Positions 1 to 11,000 of a stretch of 28,969 nt of DNA are shown piece by piece (within the stretch, counting starts at the first letter, position 1; each line of letters starts with the position of its first letter). This DNA comes from Chloroflexia bacterium (lineage in GTDB: Bacteria > Chloroflexota > Chloroflexia > QHBQ01 > JADMIH01): the NCBI GenBank assembly GCA_025927935.1, contig JAICKM010000008.1, positions 1-28,969 of the forward strand, given 5' to 3'. The translations under genes and the position numbers were made by a program. The notes below the pieces were generated by a model that was given only the letters and a program-made list of their open reading frames with translations, did no database searches and was not told the DNA's origin.

Positions 1-1529
1 AAATCGAGCGTAGCGCTGCCGCGCACGGCGCCCTGACTGTCGAGGCTCTCGGCCACGCTCATGGTCGCGGAAAATGTGTTCCCGGTGGCGTTGCGGCGCG
101 CGCCGGTGGTGTCCCAGCGATAGAAGCCGTCGGCGTCAAGCACGGCTCCGTCCGGTGCGTACGGTGGCCCCGGCTGCGCGAAACCAGGATCGCAGAGTTC
201 GCCGGCCCGTGGGAAGCGGAAGCGCATCGGCTGGCCTGTGGCATCCAGGCCAGGCAGGCGGAAGGCACAGGGCGCGTCCGCCGGGCAATCGACGATGGGC
301 GGCGCCTGCACGACGGGCGGCGCTGGCCCGCCGGACAAGACGACCTGCGCCGCCAGGCTATAGCACTGGCCGGGGTTGTTGACCAGCGCTGGGGCGGCCA
401 TGCGGCAGCAGCCCGCCAGCCGGGCGGTATACGGGCCGGTCCCGGCATAGGTGTGGCGGACCGTCTTTTCCAGCAGCACGAGATCGTTCGCCGGGGCGAT
501 ATATGTCACCTGATAGGCGTTGTCGCTGCTGCCGCCGTCGCCCCAGGCCAGCGGATCACCTGGGCGCGTGTCGCCCACCAGGGGGTGGGGCGCGTAGCAG
601 AAATAGCAGGTCGCTTCCCGCACCTGGAACACCACTTCGCCCTGGCCGCTGCCGGGCGCCCAGGTGAGTTGGCCGCCGTAGTAGGCCGGGATGCTTGCGC
701 CGGGTGGGGTCGTCGGCCAGGGTGTGGCCGTGCGCGTCAGGGTAGACAGCGGGGTGGGCGTGGGCGCCGCCGCCGTGGCCGTGGCCGGCGGCGTGGGCGT
801 GGTGCCGGGCAGCCAGGTCGCGGTCGGGGTGGCCGTGGGCAGCACTTCCGCCGTGCCGAGCAGGCGGAACCACTGGTCCGGTTCACCGGCGTCGTCCTGC
901 GGGGTACATCCGGCCCGCGGCGCCCAGGCCGGGCAATGCATTTGCCAGCCGCCACCGGGGTTGCGGAAGCGGGCGGCGGCGTAGCCGTCGCCGAAGACGG
1001 TGACGTTGGCCCAACTCCAGCCCAGGGCGCTGGATGCCGTGGGAAGATTGGCCTGCACCGACAACCAGGCGCGCGGCCCCACCAGCACGGCGGGCGCCGG
1101 CAAAGGGATCGTCACATCGTTCGGGGCGGGGGTGGTGTAGGGCAACTGGGTGGCCGTGTACACCGGCGAGCCGGGCGTCCCGCCATTGTCGGCGTAGAAG
1201 ATGACGTTAAACGAGTCGGGCGGGGTCTGGCCGTCATACCCGGCCACTTCCAGATCACTGACGTGCCAGGCGAGGCCCGGCCCAATGGGGAAATCGTCGG
1301 CTGTCTCGCTGTCGAAGGTGTCGAAGGCGGACGGCAGATCCTGCGCCCAGGAGGCATAGCGCCCCAGTTGCCCATCCTGGTGGAACAGCAGGTCCGCCGG
1401 TTGGTGCGACAGACCCATCCCGGCGGCGTCGCGAGCCGCGATCCGCGTGCCGATCAGAACGAGCAAAGCGCAAAGCACGAGTCCGAACAGGATGCGGCGC
1501 ACACCGCGCCGGGCTGCTGTCAGGTCCAC
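1..1529 (-). CDS. Secreted/anchored protein with Pro/Thr-rich linker, C-terminus cut off by window edge
   Basis: An uninterrupted frame of 509 codons runs from a GTG at 1529 off the left edge. The start is supported by an AAGGAG (1536-1541) six bases upstream. Residues 1-30 look like a signal peptide or N-terminal anchor: VDLTAARRGVRR followed by a hydrophobic run, about 13-28. Residues about 50-225 form a beta-rich module with FYADNGGTPGSPVY, a motif common in secreted bacterial proteins. A Pro/Thr/Ala linker follows at about 229-278, of the kind usual in Chloroflexota exoproteins. A second, Cys-containing beta-rich module (CYFCYAP, CCRM) follows, with an HTYAGTGPYTARL stretch that resembles PKD-like folds. 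It probably acts outside the cell. Binding partner and function are unknown. It is divergent from the glucan synthase gene. Long plus-strand frames over it are GC-rich shadows. Confidence 0.8.
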   Translation of the reverse strand, partial: MDLTAARRGVRRILFGLVLCALLVLIGTRIAARDAAGMGLSHQPADLLFHQDGQLGRYASWAQDLPSAFDTFDSETADDFPIGPGLAWHVSDLEVAGYDGQTPPDSFNVIFYADNGGTPGSPVYTATQLPYTTPAPNDVTIPLPAPAVLVGPRAWLSVQANLPTASSALGWSWANVTVFGDGYAAARFRNPGGGWQMHCPAWAPRAGCTPQDDAGEPDQWFRLLGTAEVLPTATPTATWLPGTTPTPPATATAAAPTPTPLSTLTRTATPWPTTPPGASIPAYYGGQLTWAPGSGQGEVVFQVREATCYFCYAPHPLVGDTRPGDPLAWGDGGSSDNAYQVTYIAPANDLVLLEKTVRHTYAGTGPYTARLAGCCRMAAPALVNNPGQCYSLAAQVVLSGGPAPPVVQAPPIVDCPADAPCAFRLPGLDATGQPMRFRFPRAGELCDPGFAQPGPPYAPDGAVLDADGFYRWDTTGARRNATGNTFSATMSVAESLDSQGAVRGSATLD

Positions 1530-1627
1530 TTGACACTCCTTCCGCAGTAAGCGTATATCGTTATGTAAAGAACGGCGGAACTATCTGCTCCGCGGCACTC
1601 CCATCGATGTCCGCGCAAGCAAGCTCA

Positions 1628-1656
1628 AGTATAGCATCTACGTAGTAGTGCGTCTA
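1628..1656 (-). promoter_or_regulatory. Promoter of the secreted-protein gene
   Basis: On the minus strand there is a TAGACG -35 (1651-1656, four of six matches to TTGACA), a 17-base spacer, and an extended -10 TGC-TATACT (1636-1628). Transcription would start near 1621, giving a leader of about 90 bases before the GTG at 1529. It is the best-formed member of the TGnTATACT promoters seen in this window. Confidence 0.6.
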
Positions 1657-1824
1657 CAGCCTCCGGCGGCGATTGGGCCTGCATAACGGTGCGCTTTGCT
1701 GCGCGCAACCTGACCGTCAGGGGCGGCTGGACGCCCGCGACCGGCACACAACCGGCGACAGCCCCCGGCGCGGAAGCGGCGCGCAAGAATAGATGGTCCC
1801 TTTCTTGCTTACGAAAACGGCTGA

Positions 1825-1986
1825 GTCCCCCGCGGCCCAGGGGACCACTATGGCTTGGCGAGAGCCTGGGAGTTACAGTATTCCCCGTTGCCCGCTATTG
1901 CCGGGCGCCCTAAAGCCGGATCCCAGGTGCGGCCGCCGGCTGGGTTTTCCCGAGACAACGGAACCACAGTCCGGTGCCGTGTCACC
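1825..1986 (+). promoter_or_regulatory. Candidate structured leader upstream of the glucan synthase
   Basis: The gene-free stretch 1657-2009 holds a chain of short inverted repeats: GTCCCC/GGGGAC (1825-1830/1840-1845), GGCT/AGCC (1852-1855/1863-1866), GGGA/TCCC (1868-1871/1882-1885), GCCCG/CGGGC (1890-1894/1902-1906), CCCAG/CTGGG (1922-1926/1940-1944), TTCC/GGAA (1947-1950/1960-1963) and GGTG/CACC (1973-1976/1983-1986). I compared it by eye with conserved cores of TPP, SAM-I, cobalamin, c-di-GMP-I, c-di-AMP, yybP-ykoY and guanidine-I riboswitches and found no convincing match. Short stems are expected by chance in GC-rich DNA, so confidence is low. No clear plus-strand promoter was found here. 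Confidence 0.25.
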
Positions 1987-2009
1987 TGTGTTTATAGAGG
2001 ATTGCGATT

Positions 2010-5000
2010 TTGGCAGCACGTAAACTCGACCAACCGGCCTCCGCGCTCCACCCGCGCATATTGGCGCGGCGGTCGCTCGATACGCTGACCCGCGCCCGCG
2101 GATGGCTGCGCAGCGGCCCGCCCAATGGGCGGGTGGCCGCGCCCGGCACGCCGGCCCGCACGCCCAACCCGGTCAAGCCGCCGCTCGGCGGTTCGCAGCC
2201 CATCATCAGCCCGGACCGGCTGGCGGCGGCAGCGGAGCATCTAGCCGCGGGCCATGAAGTCAGCCTCTACCCGCGGGCGGGCCGGTCGTTGCGGGTGCGG
2301 CTGGATGCCGCGGCCCGCTACCTGACCGCCGCCCACGCCGACTTGCGGCGGCGGAGCCAGGCCAGCCGCACGCCCGCCGGCCAGGGCATCCCCGATTTCA
2401 TGCCGGGCGCCGAGTGGCTATTGGACAATTTCTATGTGATCGCCGACCAGATCGCCGAAGTGCGGGTGGACCTGCCGGAGCGCTATTACACCGAACTGCC
2501 GAAGTTGTTGCGCGGCCCGCTGGAGGATTATCCGCGCATCTACGCGCTGGCGCGCGCCCTGGTGGCCTATACTGACGGCGCGCTGACCCAGGAGCGCATT
2601 ACAGGATTTGTCGCCGCCTACCAGGCGGCGGCGCCGTCCGATGCCCCGCTGACGCTGGGCGAACTCTGGTCGGTGCCGATCATGTTGCGCCTGGGCCTGC
2701 TGGAGACGCTGGCCCACCTGGTCAGCAACGGGCGGCGCATCCACGCCCAGGCCGAGGCCGCCGACCACTGGGCCGACCGGTTGCTGGACGAAGCCGACAC
2801 CCAGCCGGGCGCCCATGTCGGCGTGCCGGCCACCCTGGCGAACTCGGAGGCGCTGGACGATCCCAGCTTCACGGCGCGGCTATACAGCCGCCTGCGCGAC
2901 CAGGGGCCGGCGCTGGCCTATGTGCTGCAATGGTTGGACACCTACATGGCCGCCGCCGGCACCACCGCTGAGGAGATGTTGCGCCGCGATCACCAGCGGC
3001 AAGCGGGCAACGCCACGGCCATCGGCAACGCGATCACCAGTATGCGCCACATCTCGGCTATCGAGTGGCCCGGCTTCGTCGAGGGCCTCAGCACAACCGA
3101 GGCCCGGCTGCACCGCGACCCGGCGGAGGTCTACGGGCGCATGGACTTCGCCACCCGCGACCGCTACCGCCACGTCATCGAGCGCGTGGCGCGGCGTGCC
3201 CGGCGGCTGGAAGGGGCCGTGGCCGATACGGTGATTGCCGCCACCACGCGCGCCGCCGCCCGCGACGGAGTCACGGCGCGGGCGGCGCACATCGGCTATT
3301 ATCTGATCGGCGAGGGGCGCCCGGCGCTGGAAGCGGCGGTGGGCTATCGCCCGACGCCCGTGGAGCGTGTCGGGCGGCTGATCCAGCGCCATGGTGTGCC
3401 TTTCTATGCCGGCCTCATCGGGGGCACCACCGCCGCGCTCATGGCCGGGGCGGTCGCCTACGCGCGCCGCCACGACCGCCGCGGAGGGGCGTTGCTCGGC
3501 ACGGCGGCGGTGGCCGCCATCCCGGCCAGCGACCTGGCCGTGAGCCTGGTCAATCATCTGATCACCACGGTGATGGAGCCGTACACACTGCCCAAGCTGG
3601 AGTTCGAGGCCGGCATCCCGCCGGAGGCGCGCACCTTCGTGGTCATCCCGGTGCTGCTCAGCGACGAGGAACAGTTGCGCGAACTGCTGGACCATCTCCA
3701 GGTGCTCTATCTCAGCAACCACGACCCGCATCTGCACTATGGCCTGCTCAGCGACTTTGCGGACGCGACGACCGAGGACGAGCCGGGCGACGCCGAGTTA
3801 TTGCGCCAGGCCGTGGCCGGAATCGAAGTGCTGAACGCGCGCTACGGCGGCGACGACCGCTTCTACCTCTTCCACCGGCGGCGCCGATGGAACCTGCAAG
3901 AAGGGCGCTGGATGGGTTGGGAGCGCAAGCGCGGCAAGCTGATCGAGTTCAACCGCCTGTTGCGCAATACCGGCGGCGCCGACTTCACGACCCGCGTGGG
4001 CGATCTGAGCATCCTGCCCGAAGTGCGCTATGTGATCACGCTGGACGCCGATACGCAGTTGCCGCCGCAGACCGCGCAGCGCCTGGCCGGCACCATGGCC
4101 CATCCGCTGAACCGCGCCGAATGGAACGCGGCGGGCGTGGTGACGCACGGTTACGGGCTGCTGCAACCGCGCGTGGCGGTGACGGCCACCAGTGCCGCCG
4201 CATCGCCCTTCGCGCGCATCTTCGCCGGGCACACAGGCGTGGATCCCTACACCACCGCCGTGTCCGACGTATACCAAGACCTGTTCCACCGCGGCATCTA
4301 CATCGGCAAGGGCATCTACGATGTCGATGCCTTCGAGGCCGCGGTCGACCGGCGGTTCCCGCCCAATACACTGCTGAGCCACGACCTGCTGGAAGGCTCC
4401 TACGCGCGGGCCGGGCTGGCGAGCGATATCCTGCTCTATGAGGACCACCCGGCCCGCTACCCGGTGTATGCGCTGCGCCAGGACCGCTGGATTCGCGGCG
4501 ATTGGCAGATCCTCGAATGGCTGCTGCCGCGGGTGCGTAATGCGCGGGGGGTGCGGGTGCGCAATCCGCTGCCCGCGCTGGCCCGCTGGCAGATCTTCGA
4601 TAACTTGCGCCGCAGCCTCGATAGCCCGGCCATGCTGCTCCTGCTGGCCGCCGGGTGGCGGGTGCTGCCGGGGTCGCCGGTGGTCTGGACGCTCGCCGGG
4701 ACCGTCGCGCGCGCCTTCCCGGCCCTGGCCTCGCTGGTCAGCGGGCTGCCGCGCAAGCCGCCGGGCACGCCCTGGCGCCGCCATTTTGCCTTCATGGTGC
4801 ACGAGACTCAGATCAACGCCGCGCACCATGGGCTGCGCACCGCCCTGCTGCCGCACCAGACTCTGGTCCATCTGGCGGCCATCGGCAAGGCCCTGACGCG
4901 CATGTACGTGACCCACCGCGATCTGCTGGCCTGGCAGACCGCCGCCGATGCCCATCGCAGCACGGGCAATAGCCTGCCCGACTTCTTGCGGCACATCGGT

Positions 5001-8000
5001 CCAGCCGCGCTGCTCGGCATCGGCGCGGGGGCGCTCGGGCGGCGCGCGTGGATCGCCTGGCCCTTCGCCGCGGCCTGGGCCGCCGCGCCCTGGATCGCCT
5101 ACCGCATCAGCCAGCCGACCGAGCGCAAGACGCGCCCGCTCAAGGCGGACGAAACGGCCTTCCTGCGCCGGGCCGCGCGCAAGACCTGGCGCTACTTCGA
5201 GGCATTTATCGGGCCGGACGATCACTGGCTGGCGCCCGACAACTACCAGGAGGTGCCGCAGGGCACGCTGGCGCGGCGCACCTCGCCCACGAATCTGAGC
5301 CTGGCGCTGCTGGCGACGCTGGCCGCCCGCGATTTCGGCTACCTCAGCACGGGCGCGATGGCCGCCCGGCTCGACCAGCAACTGGCGGGGATTGAGGGAC
5401 TGGAGCGGTTCCAGGGCCACCTCTACAACTGGTATGATACGGCCAACGGCGCGCCGCTACACCCGCGCTACATTTCGATGGTCGACAGCGGCAACCTGGC
5501 GGCGCACCTGCTGGTGCTCAAACATGGCTGCCTGGCCCAGGCGGAAGCGCCCATCCTGGGACCGGGTGACCTGGCCGGACTGCGCGATACGGCCGCCCTG
5601 CTGCGCGAGGAACTGGCCCACCAGGCCGCGCGCCTGGGCGCAACGGACGAGGCGCTGCAAGCGGTGCATATGGCCCTGGCCGCGCTGGACGCCGGGTTGG
5701 GCACGCCCCCGTCCGCCCTGGCCGCCTGGGTGGCCCGCTGGACGCAGTTGACCACCGACGCCGCTGCCGTCGCCGCCGCCACGGAGGCCCTGCCGCGCGG
5801 GCCGGAGATTGCGGACTTGCGTTACTGGGCGGCGGCGCTGGCTGTGCAGACCCGCGCGTACCAGGATGACAGCGACGCGCTACTGCCGTGGGTCGTCTGC
5901 CTGGCGGATGTGCCCCCGGCCCTCGCCGAGCCGGTGCGTGAGGCGTTCGGCACGCAGCCGGACGGTGTGTTTGCCGTGCCGTCGCCCGCGGGCAACCTGA
6001 CCTGGTGCGCCCATCATCTGCCGGTCATCCGCCATCTCCGCTCCACACTACGCACAATGGACCTGGCGCCCGACGCGCAGCAGGTGGCGCAGACCTGGCT
6101 CGATAGCCTGCACGAAGCCATCGCCCGCGCCTGGACGGCCAGCGAGACGTTGACCAGCCGCTTGCGCGACACGGCACGCCGGGCCGATAGCCTGGCCGCC
6201 GGCATGCGTTTCGGGTTCCTGTTCGACCCGGAGCGCAAGCTGTTCACCATCGGCTACAACGTGACCGAGGGCCGGCGCGACAACTCCTACTATGATCTGC
6301 TGGCCTCGGAAGCCCGGCTGGGCAGTTACCTGGCCGTGGCCCGCGGCGACATCCCGCCCGAACACTGGTTCCACCTGGGGCGGGCGATCACGCCGGTGGA
6401 CGGTACCCAGGCCCTGGTGTCCTGGAGCGGCACCATGTTCGAGTATTTGATGCCCAACCTGGTTATGCCGGTCTACCCGGCCACGCTGCTCGATCAGACC
6501 AGCCTGGCCGTGATCGAGCAGCAGCGCCGCTACGCCGCGGAGCGGGGCGTGCCCTGGGGCATCTCTGAGTCGGCCTATAACGTGATGGATGCCTGGCACA
6601 CCTACCAGTACCGCGCGTTCGGCGTGCCGGGCCTGGGTCTCAAGCGCGGCCTGGACGAGGACCTGGTGATCGCGCCCTACGCGACCATGCTGGCGCTCAG
6701 CGTGGACCCGGCCTCGGCCATCGCCAATCTGCGCCGCCTGACCGCGGCGGGCGCCGAGGGCCGCTACGGCTACTACGAGGCCATCGACTACACGCCGGGC
6801 CGGGCAATCGGCGATCCGCGCTGGGCGCTGGATCGGCCTCACGGGCAGGGACCGGCGGGCAGCAAGGGCGCCATCGTGCGCACTTTCATGGTCCATCACC
6901 AGGGCATGAGCCTGCTGGCGATGGACAACGCCCTACACGACTATCCGCTGGTGGATCGCTTCCTGGCCGAGCCGATTGTGCAGGCCACTGAACTGCTGTT
7001 GCAGGAACGCATCCCCTGGCAAGCGCCGCTGACCCACCCGGAGGGCGCGCCCATCGCGCCGCTGCGCAGCCGCCGCTGGCCCGCCGAGCCGGAGCTACCA
7101 GGCGACGACGTGATCCGCTTCACCACGCCCGACACGCCGCGGCCCATCCCGCACCTGCTGTCCAACGGCGCCTATACGGTGATGCTGACCAACGCGGGCG
7201 GCGGGTTCAGCCAGTGGCGCGGGCGGGGCGGCACGCCCATCCTGGTGACGCGCTGGCGCGACGACGTGACCCGCGACACCTGGGGCACCTTCCTCTACCT
7301 GCGCGATGTGCGCGAAGACCACCTCTGGGCGGCGGGCGCCGCCCCGGTGGGCGGGCGGGCCGAGGGCTACGGCGGCGAATGGACGCCCGACCACGGCGTG
7401 ATCTGGCGCCGTGACTACGGCATCGAGTCCAATATGACCATGGTGGTCAGCCCGGACGAGGACGTGGAGGTGCGGCGACTGCGGCTGACCAACCGCTCCA
7501 CGCGCCCGCGCGAGATCGAGATCACAAGCTACGCCGAAGTGGTGCTGGCCGCGCCGAGCGCCGATCTGGCCCACCCGGCCTTCCAGAAGCTGTTCGTCGA
7601 AACCGAGTTCGTGCCCGAATTCGAGGCGCTGCTGGCGACGCGCCGCCCGCGCGCCGCGAACGAGCAGCACCCCTGGCTGGTGCATGTGGTGGCCGGCGAG
7701 GGCGATATCCGTGGCGCTATCGAGTACGAGACCGACCGCGCCCGCTTCCTGGGCCGCGGGCACACCCCGGCCCGCCCGGCGGCGCTGGATGGGACGGCGC
7801 CCCTGAGCGGCACCACGGGCGCCGTGCTCGACCCGATTATCTGCCTGCGCCGCCGCGTGCGCCTGGCGCCCGGCGAGACGGCGCGCTTCAACTTCGCCAC
7901 CGGCATCGCCGAGACGCGCGCCGCCGCGCTGACCCTCGCCGAGCGCTACCAGGACGCGGCGGGAGCCACCCGCGCCGCCCGGCTGGCCGCGACCTACAGC

Positions 8001-11000
8001 CAGTTGCAACTCAGCGGGCGCAACCTGACCCCGGTCGCCGCCATGCGCGCCATCCGCCTGGCCGGGCGGGTGATCTTCCCCAGCCCGGCCCTGCGCCCGC
8101 CCCCCGATGTGCTGGCCCAGAACACTCAGGGGCAGCCCTCGCTGTGGGCCTACGGTATCTCCGGCGACCTACCCATCCTGCTCGTGATCCTCAGCGATCC
8201 CGACCAGGCGGCGCTGATGCAGGAGGCGGTCCAGGTTCACGACTACTGGCGGTCTCTGGGCTTCGCCGCCGACCTGGTCATTCTCAACGAGTACGCGGAG
8301 GGCTATGTCCAGACCGTGAATGACGAGTTGATGGCCCTGTTGCAGCGTGGCCCGGCGGCGGGGCGGATCGACCAGCCGGGCGGGGTGTTTCTCCGCCGGG
8401 CGGATGCCATCCCGCAAGCCGACCGCATCTTGTTGCAAACGGCGGCCCGCGCCATCCTGATCGGGCGGCGCGGATCGCTGGGGCGGCAACTGGAGCGCGC
8501 CGCGCGGCGGGAGGAACCGGCGTCCTCGCCGGTGCGCGATACCCGCAAAGGCGCCGCCCTGCCCAGTCTCGACCGGCGCCGCAGCCGCCATCCCTACCCG
8601 TATCCCATTGCGACCACCTTCGCGCCCGGCGCGGGTGGGGCGGCGCTTGAATTCGACAACGGTCTGGGCGGGTTCAGCGCCGACGGTCGCGAGTATGTGA
8701 TCCGCCTGCGCGCGGGCGAGTGGACGCCCGCGCCCTGGATCAACGTACTCGCCAACCCGGAGTTCGGCACGCTGGTCTCGGAAAGCGCGCTGGGCACGAC
8801 CTGGTGGCTCAACAGCCGCGAGAATCGGCTCACGCCCTGGTCCAATGACCCGGTCTCCGATACGCCGGGCGACATCCTCTACCTGCGCGACGAGGACCGG
8901 GGCGGCCTCTGGACGCCCACGCCCCTGCCCATCCGCGGCAATGCACCCTACACCATCCGCCACGGCCAGGGCTACACCGTCTACGAGCACACCGGGCACG
9001 GCATTGACGGCGAACTGACCGTCTTTGTGCCGCCCGATCAGCCGCTGCGTATCCTGCGGCTGCGCCTGCATAACCCCGGCCCGACCACGCGCCGCCTGAG
9101 CGTCACGAATTATGTCGAGTGGGTGCTGGGCGTGGACCGCGCGCCCTCGGCCCGCTTTGTCATCACCGGGTGGGATGCGGAGGCGGCGGCGCTGACCGCC
9201 CACAATCCCTACAACAACGAGTTCGCCGGGAGGCTGGCCTTCCTGGCCCTGCTCTCCCGCCCGGAGCAGCGCACCGGGGCCGGGGGCGGCGTGACCTATA
9301 CGGCAGACCGCACGACCTTCCTGGGCCGCAACGGACGCCCCGCCGCGCCCGCCGGGCTGGCCGCCCCGTCGCTGGACGGGCGCACCGGCGCCGGACTGGA
9401 TCCGTGCGGCGCGATTCAGGCGCCTATCAGCGTGTGGCCGGGCGCCACGGTGGAGATCGTCTTCGCCCTGGGCGAAACCGCCGACGCCCCCGCGATGCGC
9501 GCGCTGCTGGCGCAGATGCGCGCGCCTGGCGCCGTGGACGCCGCGTTCGCGGCCACGCAGCAGGAATGGACCCGGCTGCTCGGTGCCGTGCAGGTGCATA
9601 CGCCGGACAAGGCCCTGGACCTGTTGCTCAACGGCTGGCTGCTCTACCAGGCGCTGGCCTGCCGCATCTGGGCGCGCTCGGCCTTCTACCAGGGGGGCGG
9701 GGCCTACGGTTTCCGCGACCAGTTGCAGGACGTGCTGGCCCTGGTCCATGCCGCGCCGCAGATCACCCGCGACCAGATCGTGCGCGCCGCCGCGCGCCAG
9801 TTCGCGGCGGGCGATGTGCAGCACTGGTGGCACCCGCCCACCGGGCGGGGGGTGCGTACCCGCTTCTCCGACGACCTGCTCTGGTTGCCCTTCGTCACGG
9901 CGCTGTATGTGGAGGCCACCGGCGATACGAGCGTGCTGGACGAGACGTTGCCCTTCCTGGAGGCCCCGCCATTGGCCCCCGGCCAGGAGGACTCGTACAG
10001 CTTCCCCAGCACGTCGCACGAAAGCGGCACCGTGTACGAGCATTGCGTGCGCGCGCTGACTCACGGCGCCACGGCGGGGCCGCACGATCTACCGCTGATG
10101 GGATCGGGCGACTGGAACGACGGCATGAACCGCGTCGGCATCGAGGGCCGGGGCGAGAGCGTGTGGGTCGGCTGGTTCCTGGCCGAAGTGCTGCGCCTCT
10201 TTGCGCCGCTGGCCGGCGCGCGCGGCGACCAGGAGCGCGTGGACTGGTGCCGGGCGCAGATCGCCCGGCTGCAAACCGCCATCCACGAGTCGGCCTGGGA
10301 CGGCGCCTGGTACCGCCGCGCCTATTTCGACGACGGCACGCCGCTCGGCTCGCAGGAGAACGAGGAGTGCCGCATCGACTCCATCGCGCAAAGCTGGTCG
10401 GTGCTGTCGGGCATCGGTGACCCGCAGCGGGCGCAGCAAGCGATGGCCTCGCTGGAGGAGCAGTTGATCCGCCCGGAGGAGGGGCTGGTGCTGCTGTTGA
10501 CCCCGCCGTTCGACAAGTCGGATCTCGATCCCGGCTACATCAAGGGCTACGTGCCCGGCGTGCGCGAGAACGGCGGCCAGTACACCCACGCCGCCATCTG
10601 GGTGGGCTTTGCCTTCGCCGAGTTGCGCGACGGGGTGCGCGCCCACGCCTTGTTCAACATGCTGAACCCGATCACCCACGCGCTCGATCCTGACGACCGC
10701 GACCGCTACAAGGTGGAGCCTTATGTGATCGCCGCCGATGTGTACGCCCACCCGCAGCACATCGGGCGCGGGGGCTGGACGTGGTACACCGGCTCGGCGG
10801 CTTGGATGTATCGCCTGGGCGTGGAAGCGATCCTGGGCTTGCACCGGGTGGACGGCGGCCTCCGCGTCGATCCGACGATCCCGCCGCGCTGGCCCGGCTT
10901 CGAGGTCTGCTACCGCCACGGCGACGCGACCTACACCATCACGGTGGACAATGCGGCGGGCAGCGGCCACGGCGTCGCCGTCACGCTCGACGGCGCGCCC

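Noticed and set aside
453..1550. Plus-strand open frame opposite the secreted-protein gene
   Set aside because: Composition is Gly/Arg-rich without motifs. The minus frame has a ribosome site, signal peptide and linker.
1793..2023. Small open frames in the leader of the glucan synthase
   Set aside because: Three overlapping frames of about 75 codons lack ribosome sites and overlap the hairpin chain. None has a recognisable motif.
3798..5420. Minus-strand open frame inside the glucan synthase
   Set aside because: Shadow of the GT84 domain, which is on the plus strand with DxD and RW-x-RGDW motifs.
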